64,000 nt of DNA from Actinomycetales bacterium SN12 (GTDB taxonomy: Bacteria > Actinomycetota > Actinomycetes > Actinomycetales > Microbacteriaceae), in NCBI GenBank assembly GCA_002837415.1, contig PJCV01000001.1, positions 124,001 to 188,000 on the forward strand, given 5' to 3'. The position numbers and the translations under genes are program-made. Every line of letters begins with the position of its first letter. Position 1 is the stretch's first letter. The notes under the pieces are model-generated. The model was not told the DNA's origin and did not search any database. It saw nothing but the letters and a program-made list of their open reading frames with translations. This document shows positions 18,502 through 27,377 of this stretch, piece by piece.

Positions 18502-19311
18502 ATGCAGCTGCACCACCTCCGCGACCCGCACGACCCGGTGCTCGACGACTACCGATCGCTCACCGACACGGCGCTGCGCCGCGTGCGCGAGCCGGCCGGC
18601 GGCATGTACATCGCCGAGTCGGCGAAGGTCATCGAGCGCGCTCTGCAGGCGGGGCACCGCCCGAGGTCGGTGCTCACCCAGCAGAAGTGGACGGATGCCG
18701 TCGCCGAGCTGCTCGGCGACCGCGACGTGCCCGTCTACGTCGTGACCGATGAGGCCGCCGAGAAGCTCACGGGTTTCGCCGTGCACCGCGGAGTGATGGC
18801 GGCCATGCACCGGCCCGAACCCCCACGCCTCGCCGATCTGCTGTCGCAGGTGAACGCTGACCGTCCGCGTGTCGCCGTCCTGGAGGGACTCACCGACCAC
18901 ACCAACGTCGGGGCGATCTTCCGCTCGGCGGCAGCGCTGGGCGTTGACGCGGTGCTGGTGAGCCCCACCTGCGCCGATCCGCTCTACCGCCGGTCGATGC
19001 GCGTGTCGATGGGCACGGTGTTCCAGGTGCCGTGGACGCGGATCGAGAGCTGGCCGGACGGCATCGATGATCTGCGCTCCGCAGGGTATCTCGTCGCGGG
19101 AATGACGCTCGGAGGCGGCGCGATCGCGCTCGAGGATCTCGTGGCGGAGTCGCCGGAGCGGCTCGCGCTGATCTTCGGCACCGAGGGCGACGGCATCCGG
19201 CCCGAGACCGACCGCCTGCTCGACCGAAGGGTCACCATCCCGATGGTGGGCGGGGTCGACTCCCTCAACGTCGCGGCGGCGTCAGCGGTGGCGTTCTACG
19301 CGACGCGCTGA
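18502..19311 (+). CDS. TrmH/SpoU family RNA 2'-O-methyltransferase
   Basis: The 269-residue protein has the knotted SPOUT motifs: AVLEGLTDHTNVGAIFRSAA (motif 1, with the Asn-x-x-x-x-x-R pair), LALIFGTEGDGI (motif 2) and IPMVGGVDSLNVAAASAVAF (motif 3). An N-terminal domain with MYIAESAKVIERALQAGH resembles the substrate-binding domain of 23S rRNA methyltransferases of this family. The exact RNA position cannot be read. It is divergent from the sirtuin gene, with 60 bases between. Confidence 0.9.
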   Translation: MQLHHLRDPHDPVLDDYRSLTDTALRRVREPAGGMYIAESAKVIERALQAGHRPRSVLTQQKWTDAVAELLGDRDVPVYVVTDEAAEKLTGFAVHRGVMAAMHRPEPPRLADLLSQVNADRPRVAVLEGLTDHTNVGAIFRSAAALGVDAVLVSPTCADPLYRRSMRVSMGTVFQVPWTRIESWPDGIDDLRSAGYLVAGMTLGGGAIALEDLVAESPERLALIFGTEGDGIRPETDRLLDRRVTIPMVGGVDSLNVAAASAVAFYATR

Positions 19312-19330
19312 GCTCGGCAGCGGTCGGGTC

Positions 19331-20158
19331 TCAGTCGAGGTCCCCGCGCAGGAAGGGCATCGCGTCGGGGCGCTTCGCGACGACGGTGTCGCCCGACGAC
19401 TGGTGACGCAGCCGTCGCAGCACCCACGGCACGAGGTGCTCGCGTGCCCAGCCGATGTCTTCGGTACGCGCTTCGCGCCAGGTGCGCACGGGCATCGGCT
19501 CCGGCTGCATCGGCTGCAGGGCGTTCGGCACGTTCAGCGCACGCAGCACCATGCGGGCGACCTCATGGTGGCCGAGCGGGTTCAGATGCAGCCGGTCATC
19601 GGCGAAGAACCGGGTGTCCTGGATGACCTTCAGGGCCCACTGGTCGGCCACGATGCAGTCGTGGCGGTCGGCGATGGCGCGCACGTTCTCGTTGTAGATC
19701 GCGACCTTGCCGCGGAAGGGGCGGAGCACCGGCGTGAAGTGCGTGTCGATGCCGGTGAACAGCACGATCGCCGCGCCCGTGGAGGCCAGACGCGCGACGG
19801 CGTGCTCGAGCTGTGCGGCGATCTCGTCGGGGTCGGTGCGCGGACGGATCACATCGTTGCCTCCCGCGCAGATCGACACGAGGTCGGGCGTGAGGGCGAC
19901 CGCCGGTTCGATCTGCTCGGCGGCGATCTGCGCGATGAGCTTGCCGCGCACCGCGAGGTTGGCGTACGCGAAGTCGTCGACGTCCTGTGACAGCACCTCG
20001 GCGACTCGATCGGCCCATCCCCGGTGACCGCCGGGAGCCGCATCGTCGGGATCGCCGATCCCCTCGGTGAACGAGTCGCCCACCGCCACGAAACGCCGCC
20101 AGGGGTGCGGACCCTCGTTGGCGACGTACGAGCGTCGCGTCGAATCCTGATCGAGCAT
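19331..20158 (-). CDS. SGNH/GDSL hydrolase
   Basis: From the ATG at 20158, preceded by AAGGAG, the protein has 275 residues. Block I is FVAVGDSFTEGIGDP with the nucleophile Ser, the Gly of block II is in FAYANLAVRG, block III is ICAGGNDVIRPRTD, and block V is DRLHLNPLGHHEVA with the Asp-His pair. No signal peptide is present, so it is probably an intracellular esterase/lipase-like enzyme. The substrate is unknown. Confidence 0.9.
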   Translation of the reverse strand: MLDQDSTRRSYVANEGPHPWRRFVAVGDSFTEGIGDPDDAAPGGHRGWADRVAEVLSQDVDDFAYANLAVRGKLIAQIAAEQIEPAVALTPDLVSICAGGNDVIRPRTDPDEIAAQLEHAVARLASTGAAIVLFTGIDTHFTPVLRPFRGKVAIYNENVRAIADRHDCIVADQWALKVIQDTRFFADDRLHLNPLGHHEVARMVLRALNVPNALQPMQPEPMPVRTWREARTEDIGWAREHLVPWVLRRLRHQSSGDTVVAKRPDAMPFLRGDLD

Positions 20159-20251
20159 CGTCTCTCCTTCGACAGGAAGTGCAGCGGGTGCGCCCGGAGC
20201 ACAGCATCCGAGCCTACCCGGGTGCCGAACCGAACTGTCGGCGGCCTGGAT

Positions 20252-20257
20252 TATCGT
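20252..20257 (+). promoter_or_regulatory. -10 hexamer TATCGT, leaderless type
   Basis: TATCGT ends six bases before the GTG start at 20264. There is no Shine-Dalgarno sequence between. Confidence 0.45.
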
Positions 20258-20263
20258 AGAGCG

Positions 20264-22006
20264 GTGCTCTCTCCGTCCTTTCCTCAGCGCGCCCCGTGGG
20301 GTACCGCCGACAAGCTGAGGGCGTGGCAGCGAGAGGCGCTCGACCAGTATTTCCAGGCCGATCAACGCGATTTCCTCGTCGCCGCGACGCCTGGCGCCGG
20401 TAAGACCACCTTCGCTCTGACGCTGGCGGTCGAGCTGCTGCGAATGGGCGAGGTGAACCGCATCATCGTGGTCGCGCCGACCGAGCACCTGAAGACGCAG
20501 TGGGCCGACGCCGCGGCGCGTGTGAACATCCGCCTCGACCCACGGTTCCGCAACAGCCACTGGGCGCCGTCGCGCCAGTACCACGGTGTCGTCGTGACCT
20601 ACGCGCAGGTCGCCGCGAAGTCGTCGGTGCACCGGCACCTGACCGAGGATGCGAAGACACTGGTGATCCTCGACGAGGTGCACCACGGCGGCGACGCGCT
20701 GAGCTGGGGCGATGCGATCCGCGACGCGTACGGTCCGGCGAAGCGGCGGCTGCTGCTCTCCGGCACGCCGTTCCGCAGCGACACCGCGCCGATCCCGTTC
20801 GTGGAGTACCTGCCCGACGAGTCCGGCGCGCGGGTGTCGAGCACCGACTACGCCTACGGCTATGGCCGTGCCCTGGCGGACGGCGTGGTGCGGCCGGTGC
20901 TCTTCCACATGTACTCCGGCAAGATGCGCTGGCGCACGAGCGCCGGCGACGAGCTCGAGGCGCACCTCGGCCAGGACAACACCAAGGACGTCACCTCGCA
21001 GGCCTGGCGCACGGCGCTGGATCCGGAGGGGGAGTGGATGCCCGCGGTGCTGCGCGCCGCCGACCGGCGCCTCTCCGAGATCCGCCATCATGTGCCCGAT
21101 GCCGGAGGTCTTGTGCTGGCCACCGATCAGACGGTGGCCCGCGCCTACGCGAAGATCCTGCACAGCATCACCGGGCAGCAGCCCACCGTCGTGCTCAGCG
21201 ACGACGCATCGGCGTCGGAGCGGATCGAGAAGTTCAGCGCTGACGACAGACGGTGGATGGTCGCGGTGCGCATGGTGTCCGAGGGCGTCGACGTGCCGCG
21301 GCTCGCCGTCGGCGTGTACGCGACCTCCTCGTCGACCCCGCTGTTCTTCGCCCAGGCGATCGGGCGCTTCGTGCGCGCCCGCCGTCGCGGTGAGGCGGCG
21401 AGCGTGTTCCTGCCGAACGTGCCCGTGCTGATGACGCTCGCCAACGAGATGGAGAAGCAGCGCGATCACGCGCTCGACCGCCAGACCAAGGACGACGACG
21501 GGCTCGAGGACTCGCTGCTGGAGAGCGCGAATCGCGAGGACGATGCGTCGGATGCTCTCACGCAGGAGTTCAGCTACCAGGCGATCTCCTCGCTCGCGCA
21601 CTTCGACAGGGTGGTCTTCGACGGCGCCGACTTCGGCGAGCTGGCTGAGCCGGGCACGCCCGAGGAGGAGGAGTTCATCGGGCTGCCAGGGCTGCTCGAG
21701 CCGGAGCACGTGCACGACCTCCTCATGCAGCGTCAGGCCAGGCAGAGCAAGCTGCGTCAGGCCCGCGAGGCCGCCGCCCCTCCTGAGCAGGAGTCGACGC
21801 TTCCCGCACCGCTGCACCGCACGCTGCGTGAGCAGCGGCAGCTGCTCAACAGCCTGGTCGGGCTGTACGCCCGACAGAGCGGCGAGCCGCACGGCGCGGT
21901 GCATGCCGAGCTGCGGCGCGTATGCGGCGGACCTGCCGTGCCGCAGGCGACCGTCGCCCAGCTGCAGTCGCGGATCGATGTGCTGCGCAAGCGCGTGCGC
22001 TCCTGA
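20264..22006 (+). CDS. DEAD/DEAH-box superfamily II helicase
   Basis: The protein has 580 residues from the GTG at 20264. It contains the Q-like RAWQREALDQYFQ, Walker A in VAATPGAGKTTFALTLAV, DEVHHGGD as motif II, LLLSGTPFRSD as motif III, and a second RecA domain with VRMVSEGVDVPRL and FAQAIGRFVRARRRGEA as motif VI. The layout is like the UvsW/RecG-related single-protein helicases annotated in Actinobacteria. The C-terminal 150 residues are charged and unassigned. The nucleic acid target is unknown. An upstream ATG in the same frame would overlap the divergent SGNH gene by more than 100 bases and is rejected. Confidence 0.9.
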   Translation: MLSPSFPQRAPWGTADKLRAWQREALDQYFQADQRDFLVAATPGAGKTTFALTLAVELLRMGEVNRIIVVAPTEHLKTQWADAAARVNIRLDPRFRNSHWAPSRQYHGVVVTYAQVAAKSSVHRHLTEDAKTLVILDEVHHGGDALSWGDAIRDAYGPAKRRLLLSGTPFRSDTAPIPFVEYLPDESGARVSSTDYAYGYGRALADGVVRPVLFHMYSGKMRWRTSAGDELEAHLGQDNTKDVTSQAWRTALDPEGEWMPAVLRAADRRLSEIRHHVPDAGGLVLATDQTVARAYAKILHSITGQQPTVVLSDDASASERIEKFSADDRRWMVAVRMVSEGVDVPRLAVGVYATSSSTPLFFAQAIGRFVRARRRGEAASVFLPNVPVLMTLANEMEKQRDHALDRQTKDDDGLEDSLLESANREDDASDALTQEFSYQAISSLAHFDRVVFDGADFGELAEPGTPEEEEFIGLPGLLEPEHVHDLLMQRQARQSKLRQAREAAAPPEQESTLPAPLHRTLREQRQLLNSLVGLYARQSGEPHGAVHAELRRVCGGPAVPQATVAQLQSRIDVLRKRVRS

Positions 22007-22111
22007 GCAGGTGCGCTTCGGGCATCCGAAATCCTGTCAATCGGTGTCCTGACGCGGTTGCAGCCCGTCGCCGTCGATACCGTTGACTGTTCCCCACAGC
22101 ACGGAGGATGC

Positions 22112-23197
22112 ATGAACGCGCCCGCACAACCCACCCCCGCCGACCGACGGCAGTGGGCCCGCTACCTGGTCGAGGAGCGCGCCGAAGGCGCCGTCTACGC
22201 GAACCTCGCCGCTCGCCGCGACGGCGAGGAGCGCGAGATCCTGCTCTCGCTCGCCGAAGCCGAGCGCCGGCACGAGCAGCACTGGCTCGACCTTCTCGGC
22301 GGAGAGCCGCAGCGACTGCCGAAGGCCGGCATCCGCTCGCGCATGCTCGGCTGGATGGCATCCCGCTTCGGGTCGATCTTCGTGCTCGCGCTCGCGCAGA
22401 GCGCCGAAGCGCGATCGCCGTACGACACCGAGAAGTTCGCGACCCCGGCGATGCGAGCCGATGAGAAGGTGCACCACGAGGTCGTGCGCGGTCTCGCGGC
22501 ACGGGGACGCCGCCGCCTGTCCGGGTCGTTCCGTGCGGCCGTGTTCGGGGCGAACGACGGACTCGTCTCCAATCTCGCGCTCGTGCTCGGGATCGGCGCG
22601 ACCGGCGTGAGCGGCGGCTTCGTGCTCTTCAGCGGCATCGCCGGCCTGCTGGCCGGAGCTCTCTCGATGGGTGCCGGGGAGTTCGTGTCGGTGCGCTCCC
22701 AGCGCGAGCTGCTGGCCTCCACCGAGGAGAGCAGCGATGCCGATGCCGCCGCGGGCGACCTCGACATCGACGCGAACGAGCTGGCTCTCGTGTACCGCGC
22801 ACGCGGGATGGCGTCGGATGAGTCCCTCGCGCGCGCGCAGCGCGTCGTCGAGGCGGCTCGTGCCGGCATCCGCCGGGATGCGACAGGGCCGATCGGGACC
22901 CACACCGATCACGATCTGATCGGCAGCGACTGGACGGCCGCGATCTCGAGTTTCCTGCTGTTCTCCTCGGGAGCGATCATCCCTGTCCTGCCGTGGATCT
23001 TCGGCCTCAGCGGTCTGACGGCGATCGTCGTCGCGCTCGTGCTGGTCGGCATCGCTCTGCTCACGACCGGCGCGATGGTGGGCATCCTCTCCGGCGGTCC
23101 GCCCCTGAAGCGCGCCCTGCGCCAGCTGGGGATCGGCCTGGGCGCGGCGGCCATCACCTATGCGCTCGGGCTCATGTTCGGCGTCGGCGCGGTCTGA
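22112..23197 (+). CDS. Ferritin-like/VIT1 fusion, probable iron (Mn) exporter of the MbfA type
   Basis: An N-terminal ferritin-like domain of about 140 residues carries ERAEGAVYANLAARRDGEER and SLAEAERRHEQHW, the Glu and ExxH ligands of a di-iron site. It is joined to a C-terminal VIT1/CCC1 membrane domain with FRAAVFGANDGLVSNLALVLG, SGIAGLLAGALSMGAGEFVS and three further hydrophobic segments. This domain order defines the erythrin-VIT1 (EVE) family. MbfA of alphaproteobacteria is an iron exporter that protects against peroxide. The length is 361 residues, and the ATG at 22112 has an upstream GGAGG. Confidence 0.88.
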   Translation: MNAPAQPTPADRRQWARYLVEERAEGAVYANLAARRDGEEREILLSLAEAERRHEQHWLDLLGGEPQRLPKAGIRSRMLGWMASRFGSIFVLALAQSAEARSPYDTEKFATPAMRADEKVHHEVVRGLAARGRRRLSGSFRAAVFGANDGLVSNLALVLGIGATGVSGGFVLFSGIAGLLAGALSMGAGEFVSVRSQRELLASTEESSDADAAAGDLDIDANELALVYRARGMASDESLARAQRVVEAARAGIRRDATGPIGTHTDHDLIGSDWTAAISSFLLFSSGAIIPVLPWIFGLSGLTAIVVALVLVGIALLTTGAMVGILSGGPPLKRALRQLGIGLGAAAITYALGLMFGVGAV

Positions 23198-23290
23198 GTC
23201 GACCTCCTTCGGCGTCGCCGTCAACCCCCTCCCGCGATCGAGCGCAGTGCGGCTGACTGAGATCTCCATCCCAGAAGCGAGGAGTTGAAG

Positions 23291-23746
23291 ATGCCCCAGA
23301 TCATCGAGACCGTCGACGTGAACGTTCCCGTCACCGTCGCATACAACCAGTGGACGCAGTTCGAGAGCTTCCCCCACTTCCTGGACGAGGTCGTCTCGAT
23401 CACGCAGATCGACGACACGCACAATCACTGGGTGGTCAATGTCGGCGGGGCCGAGCGTGAGTTCGACGCCGAGATCACCGAGCAGCACCCGGACGAGCGC
23501 GTCGCATGGCGCAGCCTCGGCGGCGAGACCGAGCACGCCGGAGTGGTCACGTTCCACAAGCTCGACGAGAACACCACGCGCGTCACCGCCCAGATCGACT
23601 GGGACCCTCAGGGCCTGCTCGAGAAGGTCGGCGCGCTGGTCGGCGCAGGTTCGCACGCCGTCAAGAAGGACCTCGACAACTTCAAGAAGTTCATCGAGGG
23701 TCGTGGCGGCGAGACCGGCGCCTGGCGCGGCGACGTCGACGCCTGA
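23291..23746 (+). CDS. SRPBCC family protein (polyketide cyclase/START-like)
   Basis: The protein (151 residues) has the SRPBCC pattern IIETVDVNVPVTVAYNQW, FESFPHFLDEVVSITQIDD, a central beta sheet (HWVVNVGGAEREFDAEITEQ, ERVAWRSLGG) and a long C-terminal helix with KKDLDNFKKFIEGRG. Small bacterial members of this type are often stress-associated. The ligand is unknown. The ATG at 23291 lies six bases after GAGGAG. A TTG two codons earlier is less likely. Confidence 0.87.
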   Translation: MPQIIETVDVNVPVTVAYNQWTQFESFPHFLDEVVSITQIDDTHNHWVVNVGGAEREFDAEITEQHPDERVAWRSLGGETEHAGVVTFHKLDENTTRVTAQIDWDPQGLLEKVGALVGAGSHAVKKDLDNFKKFIEGRGGETGAWRGDVDA

Positions 23747-23752
23747 GCATCG

Positions 23753-24475
23753 TTGCGTGTGTCGGTCGTCATCCCGGTGCGGGATGACGCAGAGCTGCTG
23801 AAGCGCTGCCTCGCCGCATTGGGCGAGCAGACGCGACAGGCCGACGAGGTGATCGTCGTCGACAATGCATCCTCGGATGCGTCGGCGACGATCGCCGCGT
23901 CAGCGGGTGCCCGTGTGGTGCCCTGCGCCCAGATCGGCATCCCCGCAGCAGCGGCCGCCGGATACGACGCGGCGTCCGGAGACCTCATTCTCCGGCTCGA
24001 CGCCGACTGCGTCCCGTCGGCGACGTGGGTGGCGGACGCGGAGGCGACGTTCTCGCGTTCTCCGGACATAATCGCGGCGACCGGCGGTGCACGCTTCATC
24101 GACGGCCCGCGCGCCCTGCGCTGGACCGCTGCCGTCTACCTGGGCGGGTACGCGGTCGTCGCCGGTGCCGCACTCGGGCATCGTCCGCTGTTCGGGTCGA
24201 ACCTCGCGATGCGGGCGGATGCCTGGCGATCGGTCAGCGCCGTCGTGCACAGAAATGATGCCGAGACCCACGACGACCTCGACCTGTCCTACCACCTCGG
24301 AGCGGTGGGGAGAATCGGGCGGATCACCGGCGGGCGGATGGGCATCTCGATGCGGCCGCTCTGGCCGGGCCGCGGCTTCAGACGCCGGGTGCGGCGCGGC
24401 TTCCGCACCGTGCGGATGCACTGGCCGGAGGACTTCCCGCCGTACCGATGGCGGCGGCTGCGGGAACAGAGCTGA
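23753..24475 (+). CDS. Family 2 glycosyltransferase
   Basis: The 240-residue protein begins VSVVIPVRDDAELLKRCLAA, followed by DEVIVVDNASSDASATIA and the nucleotide-sugar DxD-type motif in LILRLDADCVPSATW. The acceptor region HRNDAETHDDLDLSYHL carries the ED-type acid. There is no clear membrane anchor. The start is TTG at 23753 or GTG at 23759, seven or more bases after the SRPBCC stop. The sugar and acceptor are unknown. Confidence 0.88.
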   Translation: MRVSVVIPVRDDAELLKRCLAALGEQTRQADEVIVVDNASSDASATIAASAGARVVPCAQIGIPAAAAAGYDAASGDLILRLDADCVPSATWVADAEATFSRSPDIIAATGGARFIDGPRALRWTAAVYLGGYAVVAGAALGHRPLFGSNLAMRADAWRSVSAVVHRNDAETHDDLDLSYHLGAVGRIGRITGGRMGISMRPLWPGRGFRRRVRRGFRTVRMHWPEDFPPYRWRRLREQS

Positions 24476-24479
24476 AACG

Positions 24480-24514
24480 AAGAAGACCCGGATCCGCTGG
24501 ATCCGGGTCTTCTT
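24480..24514 (+). terminator. Strong rho-independent terminator
   Basis: A perfect 16-bp inverted repeat (24480-24495 with 24499-24514) with a 3-base loop follows the glycosyltransferase gene by four bases. The right arm ends CTTCTT and is followed by CATTCT. It marks the end of the core block before the accessory island. Confidence 0.9.
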
Positions 24515-24715
24515 CATTCTGTGGGTGTGTTCGTTTATCGAGAGCGGCCTTGGGTCTCGAGGGGTCCGCGCACCAGTTGCGGAGCCGATTCCGCGCTTAG
24601 CTTCGGAAAGTTCCACGGAAGCTTGCTACCGCCCGGTCAGCGCGAGTTTCACCGAGCGCGCGCACTGAGTTCCTCAATGCCGGTGTGACAGTGACCGAAA
24701 GCCACGCGCTTAACA
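24515..24715. other. Non-coding flank left of the ISL3 element
   Basis: No supported gene is seen. The stretch joins, across the IS, to 26150-26291 and together they form the region upstream of the exporter operon. Confidence 0.6.
24708..24715. repeat. ISL3 target site duplication, left copy
   Basis: GCTTAACA stands directly left of the left terminal inverted repeat and is repeated exactly at 26142-26149. Confidence 0.9.
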
Positions 24716-26141
24716 GGCTCTTCACGAACGAGGGTGCAGTGCTGGTCTGAAGCCGCCCGATTCGAGCAGGCTTCGTGCAACGTAGTTCGTCAGGTTGCGA
24801 AAGCCGAGCGCGGAGCCTCGGAGATGTTCGAGCCTGCCGTTGATGGCTTCGGTCGGCCCGTTCGAGGTGCCTGGCCGGTCGAAGAACGCGAGCACGTCAG
24901 CGGCGCGTTGCTTCAGGGTGCGGCCGAGCTTGCGGATCTCGAGGAGCGCGGCGGGAACGCCAGCGCTGACCGCGTCGATGACGGCTTGCATCATCTGCTT
25001 GCCGAGGCTCTTGTCGGGCTCTCGGTAGGCTGCGATCATGCGCTGGTAGATCCCCCAGGTCGCTTTGACTTGGACGTGTTCGTCCGTCCCGAACAGCTCC
25101 TTCAGCCGGGTCCTCTGCCGGTCGGTGAGCAACGTGCCGCCGGTGTGCAGGGTGCGGCGCGCCTGGTAGAGCGGATCTCCCTTCATCCCGCGGTGACCAT
25201 GCAGCTCTTGCTGGACGCGGCGGCGACAGACATCGAGCGCGTCACCGGCGAGACGGACCACGTGGAACGGGTCCATCACCGGGACTGCGTCGGGGAGCTC
25301 CTCCGCGGCGGCGGTCTTGAATCCGCTGAACCCGTCCATCGCGACGACCTCGATCCGCTTTGACCACTCCTTGGGTCGGGCGGCGAGCCAACGCTTGAAC
25401 ACCGCCTTCGAGCGACCCTCAACCATGTCCAGCAGCCTGGCCGGTCCCGTCTTGTTCCGCGCTGTGGTGAGGTCGATGATCACGGTCACGTACTTGTCGC
25501 CCTTGCGCGTGTGTCGCCAGACATGCTCGTCCACGCCGATCACACGCACCCCATCGAATCGGCGCGGGTCATCGATCAGCCGCCGCCGTCCTTCGGCGAG
25601 GACGGCATCGTTCGCGGCCGACCACGACACCACGAGGCCGACTGCGACTCTGGTCACGGTGAGGTGGTCAAGCACGAGCGATTCCAGTGCCCACCGCAGC
25701 CCGCCGCGGGAGATCTTCGCCCGGGCCGGCGTTGCCCGTGTAGTGTCTTGCCGCCACACGCGTCCGCACCCCGTGCATTTTTAGCGGCGTACGCGCAGCA
25801 GCAGCGTCGTCGGCCGGTGCCCGAACGGCTCATGCGCGAGCCGACGAGCTTGCGTGTCTCTCGGCACACCCTCAGCACCGCACTTGCGACACCACCGGTC
25901 ATCATCGACAACCCGGCACTCGAGCACGGCACCAGCAGGGCCGAGATCCTGCCCAACGGCGACCAGACCGAGCTCATCGAGCCGGCAGAACGTCGTCAAG
26001 TCAGGGCGCGCGAAAGTACGGTGGGACACGTCGAGGTCTTTCGGGATGGGAAGCGTGAAGAACTTCCATCTTCCGGGAGACCTCGACCCCTACCCGATCA
26101 ACGACCCGATCAACCGACTACACCCTCGTTCGTGAAGAGCC
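24716..26141 (-). mobile_element. ISL3 family insertion sequence (1,426 bp)
   Basis: The ends are 24-bp inverted repeats, 24716-24739 and 26118-26141 (starting GGCTCTTCACGAACG), identical at 23 of 24 positions. Both are bordered by the 8-bp duplication GCTTAACA, the size expected for ISL3 transposition. A single transposase gene fills the element on the minus strand. It is disrupted by one in-frame stop codon. The clean ends and exact target duplication indicate a fairly recent insertion. Confidence 0.95.
24722..26029 (-). pseudogene. ISL3 transposase interrupted by a TAA codon
   Basis: The frame runs from a GTG at 26029 to 24722 (435 sense codons), the usual length for ISL3 transposases. 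An in-frame TAA at 25781-25783 (codon 83) interrupts it, where relatives as I recall them have an aromatic residue before KCTGCGRVWRQD. The N-terminal part has a zinc-ribbon-type cysteine set (CRVVDDDRWCRKCG, then CTGCG), and the stop falls inside it. The remainder keeps the DDE transposase: VRVIGVDEHVWRHTR, VVAMDGFSGFKTAAAEELP, PVMDPFHVVRLA and GPTEAINGRLEHLRG. Re-initiation downstream would lack the zinc domain. A sequencing error is the main alternative. Confidence 0.92.
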
Positions 26142-26149
26142 GCTTAACA
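26142..26149. repeat. ISL3 target site duplication, right copy
   Basis: GCTTAACA directly follows the right terminal inverted repeat, identical to 24708-24715. Confidence 0.9.
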
Positions 26150-26291
26150 ACGCTTCCTGACACGGAGTCGCCCCGAATAAGAATCATCGGCGAATCTTTG
26201 ATGAAGAACCAGCGACATCACGAATTCGGCGCTGGCCCGCACGACAGCGTCATCTATTGTTGAGCACGATTTGAGAGGTCGGGTTTGAAGA

Positions 26292-27377
26292 ATGGCAGTA
26301 GAAGGACGCCCTCGCCGGTGGCCATGGTTTGTTCTCACCGCGATAGTGCTCCTCATCGCTGGGGCAGCAGGCTCATGGGCGGTGCTCACCGTCCTCCGCC
26401 CCGCGGAAGATCCACTCGCATCTACCGACCACACGTATGTTGAGGTGACAGCAGGTTCCGTAGGGGCGTCAATCTCCTTGAACACTGTCGCCGAGTGGAC
26501 CCAGGTTCCTATTGGGGCCAACCAAGCGACAGGAATCGTCACAAGCGTCGACGTTGCTGCGGGCGCGGAGGTGGCGCAAGGGACCGCGCTTTACTCCGTC
26601 GGCTTGCGCCCGGTTGTTGCGGCCGAGGGCGAAGTGCCGATGTTCCGGCAAATCGCAGAGGGGACGACGGGCACCGACGTCACTCAGTTGCAGCAGATGC
26701 TCACCGCGCTTGGTCACTATCGCGGGGCCATTGATGGGAGGACCGAGGCGGCAACGACAACTGCTATCAAGCACTGGCAGAAGACCCTCGGTCTCGCTCA
26801 GACCGGGTCGGTCGATGTCGGCGACATCATTTTCCTCCCACAGCTCCCGACCCGCGTAGCGCTCGACCCCGAGATCATCCACCGCGGCGCTTCTCTTGCT
26901 GGCGGCGAGGACACGGTCCTCGGACTGCCGACCGCACCGCAATTCTGGATCCCCGCGACCGAGGCGCAGGCGGCAATGATGCCCGTAGGAAGCGTCGTCG
27001 AAGTCACTGCTCCGGACGGCGCCACTTGGCAGGGGGCCACCGGCGAGCAATCGCGTAACGCCGAGGACGGAACCATCAGTGTCGCAGTGACCGGGCCCGA
27101 CGGGGCGATCCTTTGTGCCGACGTGTGCGCGAGTGTCCCCGTGTCAGGACAGACCACGTTGTTGTCCAACATTGTCACCGTGGAACATGTGGAAGGACTC
27201 GTCGTGCCTTCCGCGGCGCTCGTGACGACCGCTCAAGGGCAACCTGCGGTCGTGACTGCCGATGATGAGAGAGTGCCCGTCGATGTCGTCGCATCAGCGA
27301 AAGGGATGTCGGTGGTCACGGGCGTCGACGACGCGACGCGAGTGCGCATCCCCGCAACAGACAAGTCGGCGGGATGA
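26292..27377 (+). CDS. Exporter adaptor with peptidoglycan-binding domain (membrane fusion protein)
   Basis: The 361-residue protein has one N-terminal membrane anchor (WPWFVLTAIVLLIAGAAGSW) and an extracytoplasmic part. That part begins with a HlyD-like half (TGIVTSVDVAAGAEVAQGTA), holds a PG_binding_1 domain at about residues 118-170 (GTTGTDVTQLQQMLTALGHY, then TTTAIKHWQKTLGL), and ends in a beta-rich adaptor (VEGLVVPSAALVTTAQGQPA). Such proteins link ABC exporters to the cell wall in Gram-positive bacteria. It overlaps the ATPase gene by ATGA and opens a three-gene operon. The ISL3 element lies 150 bases upstream. Confidence 0.85.
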   Translation: MAVEGRPRRWPWFVLTAIVLLIAGAAGSWAVLTVLRPAEDPLASTDHTYVEVTAGSVGASISLNTVAEWTQVPIGANQATGIVTSVDVAAGAEVAQGTALYSVGLRPVVAAEGEVPMFRQIAEGTTGTDVTQLQQMLTALGHYRGAIDGRTEAATTTAIKHWQKTLGLAQTGSVDVGDIIFLPQLPTRVALDPEIIHRGASLAGGEDTVLGLPTAPQFWIPATEAQAAMMPVGSVVEVTAPDGATWQGATGEQSRNAEDGTISVAVTGPDGAILCADVCASVPVSGQTTLLSNIVTVEHVEGLVVPSAALVTTAQGQPAVVTADDERVPVDVVASAKGMSVVTGVDDATRVRIPATDKSAG

